64,000 bases of DNA, from positions 1-64,000 of the forward strand of contig DXIM01000143.1 in the NCBI GenBank assembly GCA_019112895.1. Direction: 5' to 3'. A program made the position numbers and the translations under genes. Below the pieces are notes generated by a model, which was not told where the DNA came from, searched no databases, and was given only the letters and a program-made list of their open reading frames with translations. The stretch comes from Candidatus Stackebrandtia faecavium. Its GTDB lineage: Bacteria > Actinomycetota > Actinomycetes > Mycobacteriales > Micromonosporaceae. Below are positions 27,108 to 37,530 of this stretch, in pieces. Positions within the stretch are counted from its first letter, which is position 1. Every line of letters begins with the position of its first letter.

Positions 27108-28448
27108 GTGACGGGTGCGGCGGGCGAGTCGCCCGAAGAAACTGGCACGGCCGAACCTGACCTGCCGGACCCGGTATGGAAGGTGGCGGTCGGGCTCGCA
27201 TCAGAGGCTTTGCCGACCATACGGCCCGAAGACATACCGAAATCGATCCGACGTTTCGCACGGTTCGCCCCGGCTAAGCGCGCCAGTCTGGCGGCGACAC
27301 CACTTCAGCATGAGCTCGAAACGAACCCCACATTTCGGCAGCGTGTCGCCGAGGTGCTGCGCAACGCGAAGAAAGTCGACGTGGCCGGGGTTCAACTTGA
27401 GGCATCCACCGACACCGATCCTGTCGCTGCCGCGGCGATCGCCTATTTGTACCGCGGCGACGACTGGCGCGAAACCATCGCGGCGGCCCAACGCCATGTG
27501 CGGGCCGAGCAGGAACACCACGACGAGGCCGCCAGAATTCAAGCCGCCCACCAGCGCGCCGCCCACGCCGAACACGAGCGCGCCACTTTGGAACGGGAGG
27601 TCGAGAAGCTTCGCGCCGAACTGACGCAGGCCCGAGAGGAGATCGCCGCCGTCAAGCGGCAGCACAAGGAGACGGCCAAGGAGCTTCGCGAAGTCAGCAA
27701 ACGCGAACGTAAAGCCCGCGACGCCGCTTCCGCCGATAAGGGCCGGCTCAAACAAGCCGATGAGGCCCACCGGGCGGAAACCCGGCAGCTGAAAAGCCAG
27801 CTCGACGACAGCCTGCGCGACCTCGAACGGGCCCGCCGTGGGGCGAAGGAAGCCCGTGAACTGAACGAATCCCGTACTTGGCTACTACTGGAAACCATCA
27901 GCGGCGCCGCGCGTGGCCTGCGCCGGGAGCTCGCCCTGGACCCGGTCGAACGTCCCCCGGCCGACTTCATTGCCGAGGATGTCGCCCGCCAACCCGAGGG
28001 CCAAGCGCAGCCGCAGGAGCGCGCCCTGGCGGCCGACGATCCAGCACGGCTCGATGACCTGCTGGCGTTGCCTCACGCTCATCTCATCATCGACGGGTAC
28101 AACGTCACGCTCAGCGGATACGCCGAACTGACCTTGGAGCAGCAGCGCTCGCGTCTCGTGCGCAGCCTGGGTGGTATCGCCGCACAGGCGGGCGCGGAGG
28201 TCACGGTTGTGTTCGATGGGGCCGATAAGGTCCCGGGCGCCGTGTCGGGCCCGCGCGGGGTGCGAGTGTTGTTCAGCCGGAAGGGACAGACCGCGGATGA
28301 CGTCATAAAGGCTCTGGTCCGTAACGAACCCAACGGCCGCCCGGTAGTGGTGATCTCTTCCGATAAGGAGGTCGCGCTGGGCACCTCGCGGCATGGCGCC
28401 TATGCCCTTCCCAGCGCGGCGTTGCTGCGACGCCTCAGTCGCGGCTGA
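27108..28448 (+). CDS. NYN-domain (YacP-like) putative RNA-binding/nuclease protein with coiled coil
   Basis: LIIDGYNVTLSGYAELTLEQQRSRLVRSL, VTVVFDGADKV, VVVISSDKEV. Confidence 0.85.
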   Translation: MTGAAGESPEETGTAEPDLPDPVWKVAVGLASEALPTIRPEDIPKSIRRFARFAPAKRASLAATPLQHELETNPTFRQRVAEVLRNAKKVDVAGVQLEASTDTDPVAAAAIAYLYRGDDWRETIAAAQRHVRAEQEHHDEAARIQAAHQRAAHAEHERATLEREVEKLRAELTQAREEIAAVKRQHKETAKELREVSKRERKARDAASADKGRLKQADEAHRAETRQLKSQLDDSLRDLERARRGAKEARELNESRTWLLLETISGAARGLRRELALDPVERPPADFIAEDVARQPEGQAQPQERALAADDPARLDDLLALPHAHLIIDGYNVTLSGYAELTLEQQRSRLVRSLGGIAAQAGAEVTVVFDGADKVPGAVSGPRGVRVLFSRKGQTADDVIKALVRNEPNGRPVVVISSDKEVALGTSRHGAYALPSAALLRRLSRG

Positions 28449-28461
28449 AGCGCCGCATCGG

Positions 28462-29817
28462 CTACTTCAGGTCCGCCAAGGCTTCCTCGACGGCGCGGTG
28501 GAACGTCGGATAGGCGTAAATCATTTGGCGCAGCGTCGCGATCGGCACGCGGGCGTGGACGGCCAACGTCAGCATCGACAACACTTCTCCGCCCATCGGT
28601 CCTGCCGAGGTAGCGCCGATGAGCAGGTCCCCGTCCGCGTCCACCACGAGTTTGATGAAGCCCTCATTGCCGGCCTTATGGATCCAGCCGCGAGGCGTCG
28701 ACGGTATTCGGGCGAAACCGGTGGCTACGGGCACGCCTTTGCGTTGCGCCTGACGTGTCGTCATCCCGACCGCGCCGATTTCCGGGTCGGTGAATGTCAC
28801 GCGAGGCAGCGCCCGGTAGTCGGCGCTCATGCCGCCTTGACCGAGGATGTCGCGCACGGCGATCCGTGCCTGATACACCGCGAGATGGGTGAACGCGCCC
28901 TGGCCGGTGATGTCGCCGACGGCCCACAGGCGTTCGCCGGCACGCATGCGTTCATCGACCGCTACTGCTTTCGCCGTCTCATCGAGGTCAACGGCCGCGA
29001 CCCCGAGCCGCTTCAGGTCCGGCTTACGCCCGGTGCTGACGAGGAACTTATCGGCCGTGACTTTATGACCGTCCTCGAAGTCGACGCTGAAACCGTCGGC
29101 GTACTCCACCCTGGCCACGTTGGTGTCCAGATGTACCTTGCCGCCTTCGCGTTCCAAGATTTCGGCCACGAGTTCTCCCGCTTCCGGTTCTTCGCTGGGC
29201 AGCAAGCGGTCGGTCGCTTCGACAATCTCGACACGGACACCGAAACGGCCGAAAGCCTGGGCCAGTTCCAGCCCGATCGGTCCTCCCCCGAGCACCACTA
29301 GCGAGTCTGGGAGTTCTTTGGCTTCCAATGCTTCACGATTCGTCCAATACGGGGTCGAAGCGAGGCCCTCGATCGGGGGGACGACCGGTGACGTTCCCGC
29401 CCCCAAAACGATGCCTTTCCGCGCCTCGTAACGGTCCCCGTTCACTTCGACGGTTCCGCTGTCTACCAGGCGGCCCCAGCCTCGTATGAATCTGCCGCCT
29501 TTATCGGTGAAGCGTGTGACAGCGGCCCCATCGTCCCAGTCCGTTGTCGCTTCGTCGCGGATACGGTCGGCGACGACCGTCCAGTCGCTGATCGCGTGCG
29601 AACGGCCCGCCAAATCATGTACCCGCCAGGTTTCGGCCAAGGTGTGCGCGGCGCGAATCGCCATTTTGCTGGGGATACAACCCCAGTAGGGGCATTCGCC
29701 GCCAACGAGCCCGCCCTCGATTCCGATCACGTCGAGCCCCGCATCGCACAACTGGCCGGCGACGGCTTCCCCACCAACTCCCATTCCCACGACGACCACG
29801 TCTGCCGTTGTATCCAT
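28462..29817 (-). CDS. FAD-dependent pyridine nucleotide-disulphide oxidoreductase family
   Basis: VVVVGMGVGGEAVAGQL, GGECPYWGCIPSKM, VVLGGGPIGLELAQAFGRFG, dimerisation domain YAYPTFHRAVEEAL. Confidence 0.87.
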   Translation of the reverse strand: MDTTADVVVVGMGVGGEAVAGQLCDAGLDVIGIEGGLVGGECPYWGCIPSKMAIRAAHTLAETWRVHDLAGRSHAISDWTVVADRIRDEATTDWDDGAAVTRFTDKGGRFIRGWGRLVDSGTVEVNGDRYEARKGIVLGAGTSPVVPPIEGLASTPYWTNREALEAKELPDSLVVLGGGPIGLELAQAFGRFGVRVEIVEATDRLLPSEEPEAGELVAEILEREGGKVHLDTNVARVEYADGFSVDFEDGHKVTADKFLVSTGRKPDLKRLGVAAVDLDETAKAVAVDERMRAGERLWAVGDITGQGAFTHLAVYQARIAVRDILGQGGMSADYRALPRVTFTDPEIGAVGMTTRQAQRKGVPVATGFARIPSTPRGWIHKAGNEGFIKLVVDADGDLLIGATSAGPMGGEVLSMLTLAVHARVPIATLRQMIYAYPTFHRAVEEALADLK

Positions 29818-29904
29818 GTGCTCCACCCCGTTTCATATGGCTCCGCGCCATATTTACAAGGTGTCACATTTGCGCCACCATATGGAGTTGGTTTGCGGTG
29901 GCGG

Positions 29905-30336
29905 CTACGAGTCGAGGCCCTTGAGACAGAGCACGTCACGAACCTCCGATTCAACGATCGACACAGCCTGGTGGGCGCTTCCCTGCCCCAGCTTGATCGC
30001 ACAGGTCGCCATCGGATTCACTCTTTTCGCACAACCCTCGGTGAGTACCTCTACCCCACGAAGCTCTTCATGTGCGGTGGGGTCATAAGGAAAACGGCCG
30101 AGAACCTCCCAGACGGCCTCCGAGTCATCACACGACACCGGCTTCTCGTCATAGATGGCATTATCGAGATTGAATTCAAAACCGGTGATGCAATCCCCGC
30201 GCCCTATCGACGAGGACGAAACGTCACCAGTCAACTCCTCCCAATTGGAGATTCCGAAGAACGCGAGGATGCCGATCACAGAGGCGATGATCCCCAGATA
30301 CTTCGTTGCCTTATCCGAGTCGGATCCGGTGGGCAT
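29905..30336 (-). CDS. Single-TM secreted protein, LppU/SCO3897-like Cys pattern (uncertain)
   Basis: TM YLGIIASVIGILAFFGI followed by GDCITGF...PVSCDDSEAVWEVLG and further Cys. Confidence 0.55.
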   Translation of the reverse strand: MPTGSDSDKATKYLGIIASVIGILAFFGISNWEELTGDVSSSSIGRGDCITGFEFNLDNAIYDEKPVSCDDSEAVWEVLGRFPYDPTAHEELRGVEVLTEGCAKRVNPMATCAIKLGQGSAHQAVSIVESEVRDVLCLKGLDS

Positions 30337-30528
30337 TGGCCGCTCCCGAGATTCGTTTGAGAGGACGACGATTCTACTGCGACTCAGTCACCTTTGGAAC
30401 GTCAGATTCCCGACTCTACTGAATTTCGTGCACACGCTCAACGCATTGCATGTCAAGCAAGCGCGGCGCCCTTGACCGCTGCCATATAAGTCACCGCGAC
30501 ATTCAACGGTCGATCACCGCGCTTGAAG

Positions 30529-30918
30529 TCACGCAGCGGCGCGCTCTGCGTCGTTACGCACGATGCAGAACTCGTTGCCTTCAGGGTCGGCAAGCACCAC
30601 GAACCCGGCCTTGCCGTCGGCGGCGCGGTGATCCGCCACCAAGCTCGCGCCGAGCCCCAACAGACGCTCGACCTCTTCATCGCGGGTCGTGTCCGAAGTG
30701 AGATCCAGGTGGACACGGTTTTTCACCGTCTTCGGTTCCGGGACCGAGATAAAAAGGAGCCCGATCGAGCCGTCAGGAGCCTCGATCAGGTTCTCGGAAT
30801 GCTCCGGCAGGTTGGGGTCGTCGGGGTCTTCGCGCCAGCCCGTGACCTGTTCCCAAAACTTTGATAGTTCATATGAATCGCGACAGTCGAAAGTGATCGT
30901 ATGCACGAACGCGGTCAT
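30529..30918 (-). CDS. VOC-family (glyoxalase-like) protein
   Basis: FVHTITFDCRDSYELSKFWEQVTGW...VHLDLTSDT...FVVLADPEGNEFCIV. Confidence 0.82.
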   Translation of the reverse strand: MTAFVHTITFDCRDSYELSKFWEQVTGWREDPDDPNLPEHSENLIEAPDGSIGLLFISVPEPKTVKNRVHLDLTSDTTRDEEVERLLGLGASLVADHRAADGKAGFVVLADPEGNEFCIVRNDAERAAA

Positions 30919-31014
30919 GTATCTCCATGGCAGATGATTTTCGACAAAGACTACTCGCCGGCGCCGCCGCCCACAAATGGTTTTCCTCGAATTCGGACTC
31001 GGCAAGCGCATCGG

Positions 31015-31871
31015 TCACAGATTGGTGTCGAGCGCAGGGAACCCTTCCGGCAGATCTGCTGCCGGTTCATCGCTACGAGATTCACAACCGGCAAGGTCCA
31101 AGTCGAGGCAGTACGAAGCCATCGAGATCGAACCAGCCGCGTGGCCGTCCACTATCAGATCAAGCGGCTGCGTATCCGCGAGCCCGGCGATGTACAGCAA
31201 CGGCAGGTAATGGTCCGGGGTCGGTACGGCACGCCTAAAGTCGGCATGCCCGTCCAACGCCGCGATCGAGGTCGGGTCGCTTTCGAGTGCTTCCCGCGCG
31301 ACATCGTCGAAACGGTGCGCCCAGTCGTAACCCGTGTCGGGGTACCGGAAATCAACCGTGCGCAGGTTGTGCACGACGTTACCGCTACCGATGATGAGCA
31401 CTTCCTCGTCGCGCAGCGGAGCCAGTTTTCGGCCCAGCTCCATGTGGCTGTCGAAACTCTTGAACGCGTTGAGCGACAACTGGACCACTGGGACTGAAGC
31501 GTCGGGGAAGGCGTGGGTCAACACCGACCACGCACCGTGGTCCAGCCCCAACTGTCGACGTCCTGGCCGACCCACGTCGGTTTCACCACATCGGCGACCA
31601 TTTCGGCGATCTCGGGAGCGCCCGCCGCCGGATACTGCACGTCGAACAGTTCCTGAGGGAAGCCATAGAAGTCGTGGATCGTGCGCGGCTGAGGCATCGA
31701 CGTCACGGCGGTCGCATTGGTGTACCAATGGGCCGAGATCATGAGGATCGCACGTGGACGCGGCACACTCTCCCCCAAAAGCCGCCACGACTCGGTGTAT
31801 CGGTTTGTGTCCAAAGCATTCATCGGGTTTCCGTGGCCCACAAACGCAGCCGGCATTTTCGTTCGGTTCAC
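31015..31871 (-). pseudogene. 4,5-DOPA extradiol dioxygenase family (YgiD-like), split by a -1 frameshift
   Basis: N-terminal half in ORF 31518..31925 ([24 protein letters not shown]...[10 protein letters not shown]); C-terminal half in ORF 31015..31788 ([28 protein letters not shown]...NVVHNLRTV...); they join at the CCCC run 31546-31549. Confidence 0.8.
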
Positions 31872-31965
31872 AGTGGCTCCATCAATGCATCGTTGTTTCG
31901 AGGCTACGACAGTTGCCGTGCCCAACGCGAGACCACGCCACGGGTGTCTTCGACCGGCACCACAA

Positions 31966-32928
31966 CTACGTGTTGCCTAGCTTCGACAGAAGCTGAGAGG
32001 CCTCGATCAGCCGCTCGGCGATCGGATCATCTGACTCCACTGCGACGACCGCGTTTTCCATCAGCCGCAGGAACCCCCAGCCACGAACCTTGAACGGCGC
32101 GACGCCAAGGTCGACGGCGATCCGATCCGTTGTCACGCGCAACGCCGCAGGTTCAGGCAGCGATTCGGCCACGATCGCGGTCAGGAATCCCGCGTCGAAC
32201 GCGCGTTCACCGTAGAACGGCTTCGGATCGATCAAGAGCCACGGCATGCGTTGCGCCGACACGATATTGCCGAGATGCGTGTCCCTATTGGCGATCCCTT
32301 GAGGCCCCGTCGGTCGCGCATAGGCGCGGCACAACTCGGCGAAGCGTTCGGTGAGACCTGCTGGTACGCGCCCACCGAGCCTGCCGGCGCGCCCCCCCGG
32401 GAAACTGGCTGCCCAGTTGCGCAGCATCTGCGTCACCAGCGGCAAGGACGGCAACTGCGACGGCGCCGCGGACGGGACTCGCCACAAGCGACGGAATCGC
32501 GCACAGGCGAAACGCAGCCTATCCTCGTTCTCGGGCAGGCCTTCTAGATGCGGCCCATCGACATCTTGCCGCACCAGAGGCTGGCCCGGTTCGGCCAGCT
32601 CGATGAGCATCGCGCCCGTGCTCGGGTCGAACTCATACAGTCGTGCCGCGCCATCGCCCCCATAATGGAACAAAGCAGTCGCCTCTGCCGCGTTCTCGTC
32701 GTCCACCACCGGCACCTTCAACACGGCAGCCGACTCATCGGCGCGTTTCACCTCGACGACGAAAGAATGCGTGCCCCCGGTCATCGCGGCGGACTCGACC
32801 CGCAGCTTCCAGCTACGACACAGCTTCGATACCACAGTGGGCAGATTCTCGAGCCACGCATCGCCCCGGTCACCGAAAAGGTCGATGACGTTGTCTGCCA
32901 CATCCGTGGGAACTTCGATGCCGGTCAT
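31966..32928 (-). CDS. Aminoglycoside/hydroxyurea phosphotransferase-like kinase (APH(6)-type)
   Basis: [63 protein letters not shown]. Confidence 0.8.
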   Translation of the reverse strand: MTGIEVPTDVADNVIDLFGDRGDAWLENLPTVVSKLCRSWKLRVESAAMTGGTHSFVVEVKRADESAAVLKVPVVDDENAAEATALFHYGGDGAARLYEFDPSTGAMLIELAEPGQPLVRQDVDGPHLEGLPENEDRLRFACARFRRLWRVPSAAPSQLPSLPLVTQMLRNWAASFPGGRAGRLGGRVPAGLTERFAELCRAYARPTGPQGIANRDTHLGNIVSAQRMPWLLIDPKPFYGERAFDAGFLTAIVAESLPEPAALRVTTDRIAVDLGVAPFKVRGWGFLRLMENAVVAVESDDPIAERLIEASQLLSKLGNT

Positions 32929-32969
32929 GCACCGAGTATCGCAACCACGCTGGGGATACGGTAGCCGTC

Positions 32970-33833
32970 ATGGACCTTGCCGCCCCCACCTCCGAACTCG
33001 TCCGACTATGGCAACGGGATTGGGCGCTGCGCTCGCGCTTCACCTCGGACCCACAACAGGGTGCACACTTCGAGGACACCACGTTCGCCATCCGCATCGC
33101 CGGCCGCGAGATCGGTGTCATCGCACTAGAAATCACCGAAACAGCGAACCTCATCGACCTGTGGCTCATGCCCGGTGAACGTGGCCACGGTTACGCACGC
33201 CGCGCAATCAGCGCCGCCGAGGACCTGTGCCGACGCCATGGCGCACGCAACGTTCGCGTGGCCGTTCGGGTCGGCGACAGTGTGGCGACGGTTCTGTTCT
33301 CCCATTACGCGCTTGTCGCCTCGCACCTGACAGGAAGTGTCGCGGGTCCGGCTGCAATCCCCGAAGGAATAGTTCATCGCCCGATGCGCGCGACAGAGTT
33401 CCCCACCTGGCGCGACGACTGCGTCGAAGAATATGCGCAGCAATCGGCATACGCGTACGGACTATCCCCGGCCGTGACGAGGCCGGTCGCACTGCGTGCC
33501 ATCAACCAAGCCATACCGGACGGCGTATCGAACGACACAAACGAAATATGGGTGTTGGAGGCCGAAGCTCAAACTGTGGCGACGCTGTGGCTGCGGATCG
33601 ACGACCGGCCACGGCAGGTGTATATCCAAAACATAGAAACCCTGCCCGCTCATCGGCGTAAAGGCTACGCACAGGCGTCGATGAAGCTGGCACAAGAACG
33701 CGCCCACGCGCATAGCTTGCCGACGGTACGGCTCAACGTGTTCGCGCATAACCTGCCGGCACGCCGGCTGTATGACCGGATGGGATACGAAACCGCCGTC
33801 GAGTTTCGGATCAAAGATCTACCGCCCGAATAG
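32970..33833 (+). CDS. GNAT-family N-acetyltransferase (tandem GNAT-like halves)
   Basis: MPGERGHGYARRAISAAE and LPAHRRKGYAQASMKLAQERA, VRLNVFAHNLPARRLYDRMGYE. Confidence 0.8.
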   Translation: MDLAAPTSELVRLWQRDWALRSRFTSDPQQGAHFEDTTFAIRIAGREIGVIALEITETANLIDLWLMPGERGHGYARRAISAAEDLCRRHGARNVRVAVRVGDSVATVLFSHYALVASHLTGSVAGPAAIPEGIVHRPMRATEFPTWRDDCVEEYAQQSAYAYGLSPAVTRPVALRAINQAIPDGVSNDTNEIWVLEAEAQTVATLWLRIDDRPRQVYIQNIETLPAHRRKGYAQASMKLAQERAHAHSLPTVRLNVFAHNLPARRLYDRMGYETAVEFRIKDLPPE

Positions 33834-33869
33834 GCCGACCCCCGATGGCAAGCGTGCCACCCTTGACGC

Positions 33870-34658
33870 ATGAACGCACCCGTCTTGAGTTTCACGACCG
33901 ACTACGGCTGCCGCGACGGCTTCGTGGCCGCGTGCCACGGTGTCGCGCGTACCCGAGCACCACACATGCCGATCATCGACGTGACCCACCAGGTTCCGCC
34001 CGGTGATGTCCGCCGAGGCGCGACCGTGCTCGCTCAGACCGTGCCGTATCTCCCCACGGGCATTCACGTCATCGTGATCGACCCGGGAGTCGGCACTACT
34101 CGACATGCCGTAGCCGTGGAGGCTGCGGACGGGGCCGGGATCGTCATCGGACCGGACAATGGCACGCTCATACCGCCGGTGGAGGCGCTCGGTGGTGCGG
34201 TCCGAGCCACGACATTGACCAATTCCGCCCTGCATTGCCACCCCACGTCACACACATTCCACGGGCGCGACATTTTCACGCCCGTCGCGGCAGCCCTGGC
34301 TTGTGGGGCCGCGTTCGAAGAACTCGGCGAACCAATCGCCGTCGACACACTCGTACGGCTACCCGAATCGCTTGTCGAAACCGACGACACCGGAATCACG
34401 AGCGAGATTCTCGCCATCGACCATTTCGGCAACATACAACTCGCGGCGCCGGGCGCGCTGCTCGCCGGCTACGACGAGCACTGGATAGTCGCAGGCATGC
34501 GCGCGGTACGCGCGGACATGTTCGCGGCCGCGAAACCGGGCGAACTGGTGGTGCTGGAAGATTCGGCGCAACACATCGCAATCGCCGTGAACGGTGGTTC
34601 CGCCGCTACCGCGCTACAAGTCGAAACCGGCGACACGCTCAGGCTCGAATGCCAGTGA
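33870..34658 (+). CDS. SAM hydroxide adenosyltransferase (DUF62; chlorinase/fluorinase superfamily)
   Basis: SFTTDYGCRDGFVAACHGV, VIDPGVGTTRH, GPDNGTLIP, FHGRDIFTPVAA. Confidence 0.87.
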   Translation: MNAPVLSFTTDYGCRDGFVAACHGVARTRAPHMPIIDVTHQVPPGDVRRGATVLAQTVPYLPTGIHVIVIDPGVGTTRHAVAVEAADGAGIVIGPDNGTLIPPVEALGGAVRATTLTNSALHCHPTSHTFHGRDIFTPVAAALACGAAFEELGEPIAVDTLVRLPESLVETDDTGITSEILAIDHFGNIQLAAPGALLAGYDEHWIVAGMRAVRADMFAAAKPGELVVLEDSAQHIAIAVNGGSAATALQVETGDTLRLECQ

Positions 34659-34682
34659 AACGCGTGCGCTAAGACCGGGAGG

Positions 34683-35474
34683 TTAAACCTGCGGGTCTTC
34701 ATGCAGTTCGCGCATCTGGCTGATCCCCTCCGCGAAACCGTGCAGCTTCTGCGTCGACTCGTGAAGGCGAATCATCCGTACATCCTGAGAACTCATCGAG
34801 CCTTCCAACGCCGACTGTTCCGCAAGGACTTGAGCGACAGAACCAACCATCTCCTCGAACGCCTCGACCCCCGAATGCAACTGCGACACCATCTGCTGGT
34901 GACTGCGTTCCAAAGCTTGTCTCCGCGGCGGCGACGACATCGACATTGCCTTTTCGAGACTGCGGATACGGTGAGCAAGCGTGCGCAACGTCCGCAGCGA
35001 GCTGCGGCCCTCCGTCAACGCCTCGCTCGCCATCGGCGGAACATGCGGCGCCATGTCATCCAGAGTCAACGTGGCGCTTTCGAGCCTGCTGAACGGGGGG
35101 CCGGCAGCAGAACGCCGGAATTGAGCTCCGACGCGCCCCTGCCTCAGCTTCCCCGCCAACGCCCCCGCGATCGTCTGCGCTTCGAGCGCCAACGCCGACG
35201 TACCACCGACGCGCAATTCGTCGCTGTCTTTCGGGTTCGACTTCGCCAGGTAACGGTAGTCCGACCAGCGGAAGCCCGCCAAGATGGCGCTGCCGCCGAA
35301 CGCGGCAGCCCACACGGCGTCGAGGGCACCGAGCCCGTGCAAAGGAATCATGACCGCGGCTATACCTCCGAAGGTTCCCGCGGTCACGCTCCAACGTCGT
35401 GCACTACGCAATCGCTTTCGGAGTCTCCGCACCGAAGGTGAGACTTTAGCGCCTGGCAGTGACACGTGTTTCAT
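34683..35474 (-). CDS. pspM: PspM-like envelope stress membrane protein
   Basis: Two TM helices, coiled-coil C-terminus; immediately downstream of pspA as in actinobacterial clgR-pspA-pspM. Confidence 0.72.
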   Translation of the reverse strand: MKHVSLPGAKVSPSVRRLRKRLRSARRWSVTAGTFGGIAAVMIPLHGLGALDAVWAAAFGGSAILAGFRWSDYRYLAKSNPKDSDELRVGGTSALALEAQTIAGALAGKLRQGRVGAQFRRSAAGPPFSRLESATLTLDDMAPHVPPMASEALTEGRSSLRTLRTLAHRIRSLEKAMSMSSPPRRQALERSHQQMVSQLHSGVEAFEEMVGSVAQVLAEQSALEGSMSSQDVRMIRLHESTQKLHGFAEGISQMRELHEDPQV

Positions 35475-35491
35475 TCAGCTCACTCGACGGC

Positions 35492-36361
35492 CTAGCCAGT
35501 CGCCGAATCCTTGTCTTTGCCACCCAAGTTCGCGCGGATCTCGTCTAGACGCGCCACGCTCGCCGGATCGCTGCTTTGCGACGGAGCCTGCTCCGAGGCG
35601 GAGTCTGTCACCGCTTTTTCTTCGCCGCCACCAAGCTTGTCTCCCGACAAGCTGGCACGGATCTGCTCCAACCGGGAAGAGCCCGCCATCTCCATGCTCG
35701 ACTTCTGCACTTCCATCATCCGACCCTCGACGGAGTTGCCGGCGAGGTCGGCACGGCCCATGGCCGTGGCGTAGCGCTGTTCGATCTTGTCGCGCACCTC
35801 GTCCATGTTCGGAACATTGCCCGGAGCGGCCATATTCGACATCGATTCCAAGGAGCCGGCGATGGTCTCCTGCATCTTCGCCTGCTCCAGCTGCGACAAC
35901 AGTTTCGAGCGCTCGGCGAGTTTCTGCTGGAGCATCATCTGGTTCTGCTCGACCGCCTGGCGGGCCTGCTCGGCGGCATTGATCGCCTGGTCGTGCATGG
36001 ATTTCATGTCTTCCATGGACTGTTCGGCGGAAACAAGCTGAGCAGCGAAAGCCTGGGCGGACTGCTCGTACTCAGTGGCTTTCTTCTCATCCCCCTCGGC
36101 GCGAGCCTTATCGGCCAAGACAAGTGCCTGACGCGCAGAACCTTGAAGCTTCTCCACCTCGGACATGGTGCGTGACAGCTTCATTTCCAACTGACGTTGG
36201 TTCCCAATGACCGCTGCGGCTTGACCGACCAGAGCCTGGTGTTGTCGCTGGGCATCCTCGATGGCCTGTTGAATTTGGATCTTGGGGTCAGCATGTTCGT
36301 CGATCTTCGCCCCAAATAGCGCCATCAGGTATTTCCAACCCTTGACGAAGGGATTGGCCAT
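35492..36361 (-). CDS. pspA: PspA/IM30 family protein
   Basis: [55 protein letters not shown]. Confidence 0.9.
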   Translation of the reverse strand: MANPFVKGWKYLMALFGAKIDEHADPKIQIQQAIEDAQRQHQALVGQAAAVIGNQRQLEMKLSRTMSEVEKLQGSARQALVLADKARAEGDEKKATEYEQSAQAFAAQLVSAEQSMEDMKSMHDQAINAAEQARQAVEQNQMMLQQKLAERSKLLSQLEQAKMQETIAGSLESMSNMAAPGNVPNMDEVRDKIEQRYATAMGRADLAGNSVEGRMMEVQKSSMEMAGSSRLEQIRASLSGDKLGGGEEKAVTDSASEQAPSQSSDPASVARLDEIRANLGGKDKDSATG

Positions 36362-36461
36362 TGTGCGGTCCTTCCAATGCGGCCTGCGTTAAATATTCAC
36401 TCTATGATCTCAGGCCATGTGACGGAATGCCACCGCCCCTACAGCCCCATGTGCTATGCGC

Positions 36462-36929
36462 TTATGCCGCGACGCTGGCTTCCGGAGCGTTATCGCCGCC
36501 ACGGTCACGATGCTTGCGCGCCCGAACCTCATCCAAGGATACCGGGTTAGCAAGATACGCCGACGGGTCAAACGGCACGGTACGACCGACATGGTCAGCG
36601 GCGCGATTATCATCGCCACCTTGGGCGGGCGGAACCGACACCGGACGGAAGTCCGACGGCTCGCCCTGGACGGACTCGAGCTGCGCCAGCACGCCTTCGG
36701 TCCGGGCGACCTCGATCGTGACCTCGCTCAAGATTTCGGTCAGCGACAGCTCCAAGGCATCGCACACCGACGAAAGCAGCTCGCTGGAAGCCTCTTTGTG
36801 CCCGCGCTCGATCTCTGACAAGTAGCCCAGGCTCACGTTCGCCGAGGCCGACACATCGCGAAGCGTGCGGTGTTGCGCGCGCCTGCGGCTTCGCAACGTT
36901 TCGCCAATGATTCGCCGCAGCAACACCAT
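36462..36929 (-). CDS. clgR: XRE-family HTH regulator ClgR
   Basis: IGETLRSRRRAQHRTLRDVSASANVSLGYLSEIERGHKEASSELLSSVCDALEL; upstream of pspA. Confidence 0.87.
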   Translation of the reverse strand: MVLLRRIIGETLRSRRRAQHRTLRDVSASANVSLGYLSEIERGHKEASSELLSSVCDALELSLTEILSEVTIEVARTEGVLAQLESVQGEPSDFRPVSVPPAQGGDDNRAADHVGRTVPFDPSAYLANPVSLDEVRARKHRDRGGDNAPEASVAA

Positions 36930-37033
36930 CGCGTACTCCTGTCTGTTGACGGGTCGGGGATTCCATCTCATGGTGACGGTTCCCTATGACATAACCGAAT
37001 TGAGCTCTAGATTACTCCCCGATGTGTGCGCCG

Positions 37034-37525
37034 CTACGCGTCACTGTCCAGCAAGCTCAAGAGCTGGCGCAATATCAAGTCTGTGGTGGCGCGGCACACG
37101 TCGTCGCGGTCGCCGTCGAGCACATATCGCTGCGGATACAGCCGTCCCGACGGGGTCGCCACGCAGGTCCACACCGTCCCCGGTGGTTGCCCGTCATGGT
37201 GCTTCGGACCGGCCGCCCCAGTGGTGCCCAGCCCCCACTGTGCGCCACACACGGCCCGCGCCCCGTCAGCCATAGCACCGGCGACTTCGGCCGACACCAC
37301 GCCTGCGGTGGCGATCATCTCCGCCGGCACACCGAGGAGCTCGGTTTTCACGCGAGGCAGGTATGCCACAACGCCGCCGCACACCACGCGGCTCGCGCCG
37401 GGCGGCGCAGTCAGTTCCACGCATACGCGCCCAGCGGTCAACGATTCGGCGGTCGCCACGGTCTGGCCCCGGGCGCCCAAGACGTCAATGATGCGAACTG
37501 CCGGATTCTGTTGCCGTGACGACAT
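37034..37525 (-). CDS. cinA: CinA C-terminal domain protein (nicotinamide-nucleotide amidohydrolase family)
   Basis: TVATAESLTAGRVCVELTAPPGASRVVCGGVVAYLPRVKTELLGVP; ATG at 37525. Confidence 0.88.
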   Translation of the reverse strand: MSSRQQNPAVRIIDVLGARGQTVATAESLTAGRVCVELTAPPGASRVVCGGVVAYLPRVKTELLGVPAEMIATAGVVSAEVAGAMADGARAVCGAQWGLGTTGAAGPKHHDGQPPGTVWTCVATPSGRLYPQRYVLDGDRDDVCRATTDLILRQLLSLLDSDA

Positions 37526-37530
37526 CGCGC

